Notes: generated by a model from the letters alone, not told the origin. A stretch of DNA of 8,369 nucleotides from PFJX01 sp964646585 (GCA_964646585.1 CAZYEY010000073.1:1-8369); one strand, 5' to 3'; shown: positions 1-6,511, numbered from the stretch's first letter. A program made the numbers and translations.

Positions 1-9
1 CAACCCATC

Positions 10-1257
10 ATGACCCTGCGCGCCCTCCTCCTCGACTTCAATTCCTACTTCGCCTCGGTGGAACAGCAGCTGCGGCCGGAATTGCGCGGGAAGCCCGTGG
101 GCATCCTGCCGGTCATGGCCGAGACCACCTGCTGCATCGCCGCCAGCTACCCAGCCAAGCGCCTGGGCATCAAGACCGGCACCAGCGTCGCGGAGGCCCG
201 CAGGCTCTGTCCGCAAATGGTATTCGTCGAGGCCCGCCCCTCGGTCTACGTGGACATGCACCACCGGCTCATGGACGTGGTCAACAGCGTCATCGCCATC
301 ACCGAGGTACTGTCCATCGACGAGGTGGTGTGCGAGCTCACCGGCAGCTGGCAGCGGGAAGAAGTGGCGGTGAAGCTGGCCAAGGCCACCAAGGCGAAGA
401 TTCGCGAACAGGTGGGCGAATGCCTGACCAGTTCGGTGGGTATCGGTCCCAACCGTTTCATCGCCAAGATGGCCTCCAACATGCAGAAGCCGGATGGCCT
501 CACCGTGGTCCATGAAAACGAACTGCCCCAGGCCCTGTACCGGCTCAAACTCAGCGACATCCACGGCGTGGGCCGCCAAATGCTGGCACGCCTGGAACGC
601 TACGGCATCCATACCGTCGAGTCCTTGTGCCAGGCCGACCGTGCCACCCTGCGCCGGATCTGGGGTGGTATCGAAGGCGAACGTCTGTATGACCGCCTGC
701 GGGGCGTGGATGTGCCCATGCCGCCCACCCGGCGCGGCAGCATCGGCCATTCCCACGTGCTGCCCCCCACCTTGCGCTACGACCAGGGCGCCTACGCGGT
801 GCTGTCCAAACTTACCCAGAAGGCGGCCCGGCGCATGCGGGCAGAGGGTTTCCTGGCCCGGGGTCTCGAGGTGTGGGTGGACTGGCGTCACCGGGATCCC
901 TGGGTGGCCGAGGCCCGCTTCAACGCCATGGCCGACACCCTGGGTCTGCTGCGCCTGCTGGACACCCTCTGGGCCGACCGTCCCCGGGGCCGGGAGCCCA
1001 CCAAGGTAGGGGTGGTGCTGAAGGGCCTGACCCGGGCCGATCAGGCCTCCCTGCCCTTGTTCCCGGAAGCGGAACCCCCCCATCCCAAGGCTGTGCCCGG
1101 GCTGGATGCGGTACTGGACAAACTGCACCAGCGCTTCGGCAACGACGCAGTCTACTTCGGCGGCGCCTTCCGTGCCCTCCACGAGGCGCCCATGCGCATC
1201 GCCTTCAACCACATTCCAGATCCGGTCCTGGAGGAGGACTCGAACCATCCCGCCTGA
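10..1257 (+). CDS. Y-family DNA polymerase (DinB/ImpB-like translesion polymerase)
   Basis: This 415-residue protein is a Y-family error-prone polymerase, which copies past damaged template bases. The N-terminal palm starts with DFNSYFASVEQQ (residues 9-20), in which D9 is the expected metal ligand and F14 the position of the sugar steric gate. SIDE at 102-105 supplies the catalytic D104 and E105. SVGIGPNRFIAKMASNMQKP (142-161) is the typical Y-family palm segment, followed by a helix-hairpin-helix thumb (HGVGRQMLARL, about 185-195) and a little-finger region. QASLPLF at 345-351 fits the beta-clamp binding motif. Canonical DinB has D-M-D at the start of the palm, whereas here it is D-F-N, as in a betaproteobacterial subgroup often annotated ImpB-like. 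I therefore give no symbol. The ATG at 10 is preceded by only nine visible bases, so its ribosome binding site and promoter cannot be judged. It is followed by the PEP-CTERM gene on the same strand, with no obvious functional link. Confidence 0.9.
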   Translation: MTLRALLLDFNSYFASVEQQLRPELRGKPVGILPVMAETTCCIAASYPAKRLGIKTGTSVAEARRLCPQMVFVEARPSVYVDMHHRLMDVVNSVIAITEVLSIDEVVCELTGSWQREEVAVKLAKATKAKIREQVGECLTSSVGIGPNRFIAKMASNMQKPDGLTVVHENELPQALYRLKLSDIHGVGRQMLARLERYGIHTVESLCQADRATLRRIWGGIEGERLYDRLRGVDVPMPPTRRGSIGHSHVLPPTLRYDQGAYAVLSKLTQKAARRMRAEGFLARGLEVWVDWRHRDPWVAEARFNAMADTLGLLRLLDTLWADRPRGREPTKVGVVLKGLTRADQASLPLFPEAEPPHPKAVPGLDAVLDKLHQRFGNDAVYFGGAFRALHEAPMRIAFNHIPDPVLEEDSNHPA

Positions 1258-1262
1258 CCTGG

Positions 1263-1289
1263 CGTGCAGTTTGCTTATTCTCCTGCACG
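1263..1289. repeat. 7-bp inverted repeat between polymerase and PEP-CTERM genes
   Basis: CGTGCAG at 1263-1269 is perfectly inverted as CTGCACG at 1283-1289, with a 13-base AT-richer spacer. It begins five bases after the polymerase stop and lies upstream of the PEP-CTERM gene. It could be a weak terminator for the polymerase gene or an operator for the next gene. There is no T-run directly after it, so I do not call it a rho-independent terminator. It does not match the LexA box CTGT-N8-ACAG. Confidence 0.4.
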
Positions 1290-1297
1290 AATAACAT
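1271..1297 (+). promoter_or_regulatory. Possible weak promoter for the PEP-CTERM gene
   Basis: The 59-base gap is the most AT-rich stretch in this part of the window. TTGCTT (1271-1276) resembles a -35 box and TAACAT (1292-1297) a -10 box, but the spacer is 15 bases, shorter than the ideal 17. The elements overlap the inverted repeat at 1263-1289, which would then sit where a regulator could act. This is pattern matching only; read-through from the polymerase gene is an equal alternative. Confidence 0.2.
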
Positions 1298-1305
1298 TTC
1301 CACCC

Positions 1306-1310
1306 AGGAG
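1306..1310 (+). promoter_or_regulatory. Ribosome binding site of the PEP-CTERM gene
   Basis: AGGAG lies six bases before the ATG at 1317. It fixes the start within a reading frame that stays open much further upstream, and it places a signal peptide exactly at the N-terminus. Confidence 0.75.
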
Positions 1311-1316
1311 AACAGC

Positions 1317-2114
1317 ATGTCCAAGCCCCCCCGCCTCGCCGCCACGCTCGCCCTGCTGGGACTGGGCCTGACCCTGAGCACGGGCGCCCAGGCCAACGTA
1401 CCGGTGTATGCCTACGCCGCTGCAGGCAATGTCGATAATCTGGACACCCTCGTCGAGGACATGACTTTCTTCGGCATGGGCACCGCCACCGCCAGCATGG
1501 ACTTCGCCTCCGCCTCCACGACGCTGGGCGTGCATCATGCCCAGGCCCAAGGCAACGAAAGCGGCACCTATTTCGGCGCCCTCTCGATCTGGTCCGACAT
1601 GTTCACCGCCACCGGCGGCAGTGGCGCTGGCAGCGCCAACGTCAGCATCGTCATCGACGGCGCCTTCGGGGGCGCGCCCTACGCCATGGGTGGCTACGCC
1701 CTGCTGAAGTCCAGCGAGACCATCTCACCGATGGACCTGTACACCTACTGGTCCACCGGCTTGCCCCCCGGTATCGAGGTGATCCTGTGGGGCGCGGGCG
1801 ACAGCGTTTCGAGCCCGGGTCCCGTCCACGTGGTCATGACCGGCACCGTGAATTTCGATTACGGCACTCCCTTCCATCTCACCAGTATCTTCGGCGTCGC
1901 GGCGACGGGTATCGGCTCCGCCGATTTCTCCAACACGGCCACCTTCGGCATCAGCCTGAACGGCCCCGGCCAAATCACCCCCCTGTCCGGCAACGACTAC
2001 ATGGCCGCCGCCGTCCCCGAGGCCCACGAATGGGCGTTGATGCTGGCCGGCCTGGGCCTGGTGGGCATCCAGACCCGCCGCCGGAAGGACCGGGAAGGCC
2101 GGCTCGCGGCCTGA
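1317..2114 (+). CDS. Secreted PEP-CTERM sorting-domain protein of unknown function
   Basis: This 265-residue protein has an N-terminal signal peptide: a basic start MSKPPR, a Leu-rich core, and a likely cleavage after AQA at residue 26. The body is rich in Gly, Ala, Ser and Thr with beta-type alternation and no domain I recognise. The C-terminus has the three-part PEP-CTERM layout: VPEAHEW (233-239), a short hydrophobic helix (ALMLAGLGLVGI), then a basic RRRK cluster. In this family the tail is recognised by an exosortase, and the proteins are exported, often with exopolysaccharide or biofilm matrix. The box reads PEA instead of PEP, and nine residues follow the basic cluster, more than usual. 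No exosortase gene lies in the window, which is normal because substrates are scattered. The start is chosen from the AGGAG at 1306 and the signal peptide. The sorting call is firm; the function is unknown. Confidence 0.85.
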   Translation: MSKPPRLAATLALLGLGLTLSTGAQANVPVYAYAAAGNVDNLDTLVEDMTFFGMGTATASMDFASASTTLGVHHAQAQGNESGTYFGALSIWSDMFTATGGSGAGSANVSIVIDGAFGGAPYAMGGYALLKSSETISPMDLYTYWSTGLPPGIEVILWGAGDSVSSPGPVHVVMTGTVNFDYGTPFHLTSIFGVAATGIGSADFSNTATFGISLNGPGQITPLSGNDYMAAAVPEAHEWALMLAGLGLVGIQTRRRKDREGRLAA

Positions 2115-2121
2115 GTGGATA

Positions 2122-2149
2122 CGGCACGCCGGCTTCCTCCGGTGTGCCG
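2122..2149. terminator. Hairpin between convergent genes, possible bidirectional terminator
   Basis: CGGCACGCCGG (2122-2132) pairs with CCGGTGTGCCG (2139-2149) across a six-base loop, giving an 11-bp stem with one G-T wobble. It occupies the 40-base gap between the convergent stop codons at 2114 and 2155. There is no T-run on either side, so it is not a classical intrinsic terminator. Its strength and position suggest transcript-end formation or 3'-end protection for both the PEP-CTERM mRNA and the isc operon mRNA. Confidence 0.55.
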
Positions 2150-2154
2150 GTGTG

Positions 2155-2700
2155 CTACAGATCCTTGCGGGGATCCCTGGCGACAGCGGCGCGGTGCTGC
2201 TCGATGCTGCGGATGAGCGCATCCGCCGAGAAGCGGATGGCCGACTGGTCCACCCGCCCGGCATAGCGCAGGGCGGTCAGGGTGTCACCGCCAGCGTTCC
2301 AGGTGTAAGTCTGGTTCTCGAAGGCCACACCCTTGAGGTTGCGGATGGATTCGCTCCGCAAGCGACCCTCACCATACTTGGCCCGCAGGGCTTCCACTGC
2401 CGAAGCGAAGTGTCGCTCATCCAGATGGATGGAAATGCCCGTGAGCCTGCCGTCGAAGTAGAAGAAGAACAGGGAACGCACCGGCGCGCCGGCGATGGTC
2501 TCCTTTTCCTGGACCCGCAGACTGCAGATGGTGTCCGCGCCGGGAGCCCTGGCCGTCCGGCACTCGTACTTGGGATTGTTGGCCAGGTTGGCGATGCCGG
2601 AACCCAGTTCCATTCCCTTGAAGCCGAACGTACTGGCTGACGCCCCCTGGGTGGCGGCCGAAACCGCTACCGCACACGCGAGGAAGACTAGGCGGTTCAA
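2155..2700 (-). CDS. Small secreted (periplasmic) protein of unknown function, last gene of the isc operon
   Basis: This 181-residue protein starts with a signal peptide: MNR, a hydrophobic stretch LVFLACAVAVSAA, and a likely cleavage near ASA (residues 20-23). The mature part has FGFKGMELG at about 25-33, two cysteines (C47, C59) that could form a disulfide in the periplasm, the pattern KYG (108-110), and a DL C-terminus. It resembles a loosely defined family of small exported proteobacterial proteins, but I cannot name it. The start is inferred: the open frame runs upstream through iscX in another frame, but only a TTG at 2700 gives a signal peptide at the N-terminus. That TTG overlaps the iscX stop (TTGA), an arrangement typical of translational coupling. 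The next in-frame Met is residue 30, which would destroy the signal. Gene and export are likely; any role in iron-sulfur metabolism is only suggested by position. Confidence 0.75.
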   Translation of the reverse strand: MNRLVFLACAVAVSAATQGASASTFGFKGMELGSGIANLANNPKYECRTARAPGADTICSLRVQEKETIAGAPVRSLFFFYFDGRLTGISIHLDERHFASAVEALRAKYGEGRLRSESIRNLKGVAFENQTYTWNAGGDTLTALRYAGRVDQSAIRFSADALIRSIEQHRAAVARDPRKDL

Positions 2701-2891
2701 TCCATTTCCTCGATCCAGGCCTGCTGGATGGCCTCCAGAATCTTCTCCCCGGAACGGTTGGGATCGTCGGAGAAACCCGGCAGCTCCATCACCCAGCGGT
2801 GCAGGTCGGTGAAGCGGATGTAGCGCGGGTCCACATCCGGGTGGTGTTCCGCCAGAGCAATGGCGATGTCCAGGGTGTCGATCCATTTCAT
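2697..2891 (-). CDS. iscX: IscX, acidic iron-sulfur assembly modulator
   Basis: This 64-residue acidic protein has the family length and pattern: KWIDTLDIAIALAEHHPDVDP at the start, IRFTDLHRWVMELPGF in the middle (about 25-40), and an acidic C-terminus ending EEMD. In E. coli, IscX (YfhJ) binds the cysteine desulfurase IscS at the same site as frataxin, binds iron, and tunes the rate of cluster assembly in the cytoplasm. It follows fdx by 15 bases, the normal place for it. A GAGGG eight bases before the ATG can serve as ribosome binding site. Its stop codon overlaps the TTG start of the secreted protein downstream. Confidence 0.95.
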   Translation of the reverse strand: MKWIDTLDIAIALAEHHPDVDPRYIRFTDLHRWVMELPGFSDDPNRSGEKILEAIQQAWIEEMD

Positions 2892-2906
2892 TTGCGTGCC
2901 CTCATC

Positions 2907-3248
2907 TCAATGCCCTCCTTCCTTCACCATGTTGATGGTGTACTTGGGGATTTCCACCACCACGTCCTCCTGGCCCATGAGGGCCTGACAGGAAAGGCGG
3001 GAGGTGGGCTCCAGGCCCCAGGCCTTGTCCAGCAGGTCATCCTCCAGTTCGGTGGCTTCGGAAAGGCTGTCGAAGCCCTCCCGCACCACCACGTGGCAGG
3101 TGGTGCAGGCGCAGGACTTCTCGCAGGCGTGCTCGATCTCGATGCCGTTCTCCAGCAGGGTGTCGCAGATGGACACCCCCTTCCGGGCCTCGAGGACGGC
3201 GCCCTCCGGGCAGAGTTCCACGTGGGGCAGGACGATCAGTTGGGGCAT
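2907..3248 (-). CDS. fdx: ISC-type [2Fe-2S] ferredoxin
   Basis: This 113-residue adrenodoxin-type ferredoxin supplies electrons for cluster assembly on IscU. The cluster ligands are C42, C48 and C51 in HACEKSCACTTCH (40-52) and C87 in RLSCQA; C46 is the extra conserved cysteine also present in E. coli Fdx. The N-terminal LPH...LCPEGAVLEA and the C-terminal EIPKYTIN are characteristic of the isc type. The start at 3248 gives MPQLIVLPH, matching the family, with a weak GGGA six bases upstream. The open frame continues upstream but would then run through the DUF3050 gene in another frame, so that extension is not used. Its first 13 bases overlap the end of the DUF3050 gene, which suggests coupled translation. 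In the usual isc operon fdx directly follows hscA. Confidence 0.97.
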   Translation of the reverse strand: MPQLIVLPHVELCPEGAVLEARKGVSICDTLLENGIEIEHACEKSCACTTCHVVVREGFDSLSEATELEDDLLDKAWGLEPTSRLSCQALMGQEDVVVEIPKYTINMVKEGGH

Positions 3249-4042
3249 GACGTTTCCCGGGGATGGGTCTGGGTATTCCGGCTGGGCAGGGCGGCCAGGA
3301 CGCCGTCCCAGAATTCGATGCGCGCCTCCACTGCCCGGACCGCGGCCTCCCGGGCCTCGGCGATCTTGATCAGGTCGCCGTCGCACAGTGCCTCCAGCAG
3401 CCGCAGGGAAAGCGGTGCGTGGAAATCCTCATCCAGATGGATGTGGCGCTTGAGATAGTAGTGGAAGGTGGGCGCCTGTTGCTCGGTCACCGCCATGCGT
3501 TCCAGGAAGGCCCGGAACATGGCCGGGATGATGTGCTCCCGGCCCAGGGCCAGGGCGGCAGCCACCGCGTGGGGCTGGTGGGTATCGATGTAGGCGAAGG
3601 TGACCCGGTTGAAACGGGCCGAGGGATCCGGCACCAGGCCGGAGGCCAGGGCCGCCTCGATCCCCTCGCGGCCGGCGATCTCCACGAAACGGGCCGGCCG
3701 CTCGGCATCGGCGCCGATTTCGCCCATGGCGCCGAGATAGAGCTGGAAATGGCTGGAGAACTCGCCCGGGGCACCAGGGCCGGCCTCGTCAGTCTCCTCC
3801 TCCAGCACCAACTCGTTGATGAAGCGTTGCACCGTGGGGTCGGCGCCCGGGGTCCAGGGCCAACGGGCCGGGGCCACGGTGGCCTGGAGATACTTGATGA
3901 GGGACATGAAGTCCCACACCGAATGCACGTGGTGGGCCATGAACACCCGCAGGTCATCCAGGGTCTGCACCGCACCGTAAATGGGGTGGCTTTCCAGGCG
4001 TTCCCGCAGGGAGGCAATGAACTCAGGCTCGAACAAACTCAT
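3236..4042 (-). CDS. DUF3050 family protein, heme-oxygenase-like fold, inserted in the isc operon
   Basis: This 268-residue cytoplasmic protein has no signal peptide. It matches the DUF3050 pattern as I remember it: HPIYGAVQTLDDLRVFMAHH (19-38), then VWDFMSLIKYLQ (42-53), INELVLEEETDE (75-86), SHFQLYLGAMGEIGAD (97-112), GREHIIPAMF (167-176), and YYLKRHIHLDEDFH (195-208). The family belongs to the all-helical heme-oxygenase/TenA-like superfamily, some members of which are diiron oxidases. H200, H202, D204, D206 and H208, with E77 or E81-E83, are plausible metal ligands, but this is inference. The ATG overlaps the hscA stop as ATGA, and the 3' end contains the fdx start, so it is embedded in the operon with no spacer. 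It is intact, with no frameshift. Possible roles are an Fdx-reduced oxidase, an iron-handling factor, or an unrelated hitchhiker. Family assignment is fairly sure; function is unknown. Confidence 0.87.
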   Translation of the reverse strand: MSLFEPEFIASLRERLESHPIYGAVQTLDDLRVFMAHHVHSVWDFMSLIKYLQATVAPARWPWTPGADPTVQRFINELVLEEETDEAGPGAPGEFSSHFQLYLGAMGEIGADAERPARFVEIAGREGIEAALASGLVPDPSARFNRVTFAYIDTHQPHAVAAALALGREHIIPAMFRAFLERMAVTEQQAPTFHYYLKRHIHLDEDFHAPLSLRLLEALCDGDLIKIAEAREAAVRAVEARIEFWDGVLAALPSRNTQTHPRETSCPN

Positions 4043-5907
4043 AGTTTCAACTCATCCAGCCGGTGGCCTGTCAGGGCCTTCTTGACGGACAGATCCATGC
4101 GCCGGGCCGCGAACTCCACGGTACCCTGGTTCAGCGCCTCGGTGGCGTGCTTCACGGCGGCCAGGTCAGCACCCGCCAGAGCAGCGCGCAGAGCGGCGAT
4201 CCGCTCATCGATGGCGGCCCGCTCCTCCTCGTCCAGAAGCGCGTCGCCGTTCTCAGCCAGGGCAGCCTCGGTGGCCTCCACCAGGCGCTGGGCGTCCACC
4301 TTGGCCTCCGCCAGGTTGCGGGCCGCCATGTCATCCTGGGCGTGGGCATAGGAGTCCCGCAGCATGGCGGCCACCTCGTCGTCCGTCAGGCCATACGAGG
4401 GCTTCACGGCGATGTGGGACTCAATGCCCGTGCCCATCTCCCGGGCGGTGACGGAGAGGAGGCCGTCGGCGTCCACCTGGAAGGTGACGCGGATGCGGGC
4501 CGCGCCGGCCACCATGGGCGGGATGCCCCGCAGCTCGAAGCGGGCAAGGCTGCGGCAATCCGCCACCAGTTCCCGCTCGCCCTGCACCACGTGGATGCTC
4601 ATGGCGGTCTGGCCGTCCTTGAAAGTGGTGAACTCCTGGGCCCGGGCCGTGGGGATGGTGGAATTGCGCGGAATGATCTTTTCCGTGAGGCCGCCCATGG
4701 TCTCCAGGCCCAGGGACAGGGGCACCACGTCCAGCAGCAGCCAGTCGTCGCCGCTCTTGTTGCCTGCCAGCACGTTGGCCTGGATGGCGGCCCCCAGAGC
4801 CACCACCTTGTCCGGGTCCAGGTTGGTCAGCGGCGTCTGGCCGAAGAACTCACCCACCGCCGCCCGGATGCGGGGAATGCGGGTGGAACCGCCCACCATG
4901 ACCACGCCCTTCACGTCGGTGGCCTGGAGCCCCGCGTCCCGCAGGGCCTTGCGGCAGGGCAGCAGGGTCTTGTTGACCAGGCTGGCGGTCATCTCGTTGA
5001 AGGTGTCCTCGGACAGGGTCAGATCCACCACTTGGCCGCTGGTCAGCACGGCGGTAATGGTGGCACGGGCGTGCTCGGACAGGGTTTCCTTGGCTTCCCG
5101 GGCCCGGGCCATGAGTAGGGTCTTATCGTGGTCATCGACGGCGTGCAAACCGGCTTTCTCCAGGATCCAGCAGTAGACGCGGCGATCGAAGTCGTCGCCC
5201 CCCAGGGCCGAGTCGCCGTTGGTGGCCAACACTTCGAACACCCCCCTGGTGAGCTTGAGAATGGAGATGTCGAAAGTGCCGCCCCCCAGGTCGTAGACTG
5301 CATAGATGCCCTCGGCGGCGTTGTCCAGGCCGTAGGCGATGGCAGCCGCGGTTGGCTCGTTCAGCAGGCGCAAGACATTGAGGCCGGCCACCCGGGCCGC
5401 GTCCTTGGTGGCCTGGCGCTGGGCATCGTCGAAATAGGCGGGCACGGTGATGACCGCCCCCACCAGCTCGCCTCCCAGGGCGGCCTCGGCCCGGGCCTTC
5501 AGCACCTTGAGGATCTCGGCGGACACCTCCACCGGGCTCTTCACCCCGGCTATGGTCTTCAACTGCACCATGCCCGGCGCGTCCACGAACTGGTAGGGCA
5601 TGGTGGCGGCATCGGGGATGTCCTTGATGCCCCGGCCCATGAAGCGCTTCACCGAGATGATGGTGTTGTGGGGATCCTCGGCGGCCTGGGCCTGGGCGGC
5701 CAGGCCCACGGTAGTGGAGCCGTCCTTGTGGTAGCGCACCACGGAGGGCAGCAGACTGTGACCCCGGGCGTCGTTGAGCACTACGGAGACCCCGTTACGT
5801 ACCGTAGCCACCAGGGAGTTGGTGGTGCCCAGGTCGATACCCACCGCCAGCCGGTGCTGGTGGGGGGCGGTGGACATGCCGGGTTCGGAAATCTGGAGAA
5901 GAGCCAT
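4039..5907 (-). CDS. hscA: HscA, Hsp70-type chaperone for iron-sulfur cluster transfer
   Basis: This 622-residue specialised Hsp70 binds the scaffold IscU and uses ATP to drive release of the cluster to acceptor proteins. The N-terminus MALLQISEPG is identical to the E. coli one, which supports this ATG although no clear Shine-Dalgarno precedes it. The ATPase domain shows GIDLGTTNS (23-31), VYDLGGGTFDIS (204-215) and MVGGSTRIP (337-345). The interdomain linker LLLDVVPLSLGLE lies near 390-402, and the substrate domain includes RNSTIP, FTTFKDGQTAM and VKPSYGLTDDE, followed by a helical lid. The length fits HscA (about 616-622) and is shorter than DnaK. It follows hscB by 42 bases and its TGA overlaps the ATG of the DUF3050 gene. 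Long open frames on the opposite strand here are by-products of codon bias. Confidence 0.98.
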   Translation of the reverse strand: MALLQISEPGMSTAPHQHRLAVGIDLGTTNSLVATVRNGVSVVLNDARGHSLLPSVVRYHKDGSTTVGLAAQAQAAEDPHNTIISVKRFMGRGIKDIPDAATMPYQFVDAPGMVQLKTIAGVKSPVEVSAEILKVLKARAEAALGGELVGAVITVPAYFDDAQRQATKDAARVAGLNVLRLLNEPTAAAIAYGLDNAAEGIYAVYDLGGGTFDISILKLTRGVFEVLATNGDSALGGDDFDRRVYCWILEKAGLHAVDDHDKTLLMARAREAKETLSEHARATITAVLTSGQVVDLTLSEDTFNEMTASLVNKTLLPCRKALRDAGLQATDVKGVVMVGGSTRIPRIRAAVGEFFGQTPLTNLDPDKVVALGAAIQANVLAGNKSGDDWLLLDVVPLSLGLETMGGLTEKIIPRNSTIPTARAQEFTTFKDGQTAMSIHVVQGERELVADCRSLARFELRGIPPMVAGAARIRVTFQVDADGLLSVTAREMGTGIESHIAVKPSYGLTDDEVAAMLRDSYAHAQDDMAARNLAEAKVDAQRLVEATEAALAENGDALLDEEERAAIDERIAALRAALAGADLAAVKHATEALNQGTVEFAARRMDLSVKKALTGHRLDELKL

Positions 5908-5949
5908 GGAGCGGAATTCGGTCAGGGGAGCCGGTGGGGGATGGAGTGC

Positions 5950-6474
5950 TCAGGCCAGGCTGTCGTAAGCGGCGGCGACATCGGCCAGCAGTTTCTCGGT
6001 AAACCGGAGTTTACGCAGGGTTTCAGCAGCGGCGGCATCATCTCGGTGGGTATCCAGCACATCGGCCAGGCGTCGCTGATGCTTTCCCGCCTCTTCCCGC
6101 AGCATCTGTTCCAGCCTGTCCAGGCCTTCCAGATCCTGGGCGGCGACGGCATCGGCCAATTGCTCGCGCCATTCCATCTGCCGCGAGAGAAAATCCATGG
6201 GCATGGCCGTATTGCCCGCCGCCATGGCTTCGATGCCGCGCAGCCGCAGCAGGTAGTCCGCCCGCTCGAAAGGCCTCTTCAGGGTCTGGTAGGCCTCGTT
6301 GACCTTGGTGGCCCACTGCATGGCCAGACGCTGTTCCGATTCCCCCGCGTGGGCGAACCTGTCCGGATGGATTTCCGCCTGGATGTCCCGGTAGGCTTTT
6401 TCCAGCCGCTGCGCATCCAGCGCGAAGGTCTGGGGCAGGCCGAACAGGTCGAAGTGATTCTGGTTGAAATCCAT
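5950..6474 (-). CDS. hscB: HscB, J-domain co-chaperone of HscA
   Basis: This 174-residue J-protein stimulates the HscA ATPase and brings IscU to it. The N-terminal J domain begins NHFDLFGLPQTF (6-17) and carries HPDRF at 36-40, the HPD tripeptide needed to activate Hsp70, then KVNEAYQTLKRPFERADYLL. The C-terminal three-helix domain, which binds IscU, covers about residues 90-174. Length matches E. coli HscB (171). The gene is separated from iscA by 61 bases that hold a degenerate heptanucleotide repeat. No Shine-Dalgarno is visible before the ATG, whose upstream bases on the coding strand are pyrimidine-rich repeat sequence. The start is nevertheless well supported by the family N-terminus. 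Confidence 0.97.
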   Translation of the reverse strand: MDFNQNHFDLFGLPQTFALDAQRLEKAYRDIQAEIHPDRFAHAGESEQRLAMQWATKVNEAYQTLKRPFERADYLLRLRGIEAMAAGNTAMPMDFLSRQMEWREQLADAVAAQDLEGLDRLEQMLREEAGKHQRRLADVLDTHRDDAAAAETLRKLRFTEKLLADVAAAYDSLA

Positions 6475-6476
6475 TC

Positions 6477-6511
6477 GCGAGGCACGAGGCGCAAGGCGTG
6501 TGGCGTGGGCG
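6477..6511 (+). repeat. Degenerate heptanucleotide tandem repeat, five units
   Basis: Five successive seven-base units begin at 6477, 6484, 6491, 6498 and 6505. The first two are gcgaggc and acgaggc; the third and fourth keep the trailing ggc, and the fifth has drifted. The best consensus is roughly (g/a)(c/t)gaggc. A further unit in reverse orientation (gtgaggc on the minus strand) lies at 6522-6528. The array lies entirely between iscA and hscB and ends two bases before the hscB ATG. Short GAGGC-type heptamer arrays between genes are something I associate with some betaproteobacteria, from memory. Confidence 0.55.

Noticed and set aside
873..1316. Upstream in-frame extension of the PEP-CTERM gene into the polymerase gene
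   Set aside because: It would overlap the polymerase in another frame and bury the signal peptide. The AGGAG at 1306 and the signal peptide place the start at 1317.
1258..1316. LexA (SOS) box near the polymerase gene
   Set aside because: No CTGT-N8-ACAG element is present, and this gap is downstream of the polymerase. Its own promoter is outside the window.
2701..2886. Upstream in-frame extension of the secreted protein gene through iscX
   Set aside because: It covers nearly all of iscX in another frame and yields a Pro/Gly/His-rich shadow sequence before an otherwise perfect signal peptide.
3249..3386. Longer form of the ferredoxin
   Set aside because: The added residues are an out-of-frame reading of the DUF3050 gene. 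The family N-terminus is MPQLIVLPH at 3248.
3263..5118. Plus-strand open frames of 362 and 351 codons opposite the DUF3050 gene and hscA
   Set aside because: They are antisense to genes with clear family matches, and their composition is that of a codon-bias shadow. They contain no motifs or convincing starts.
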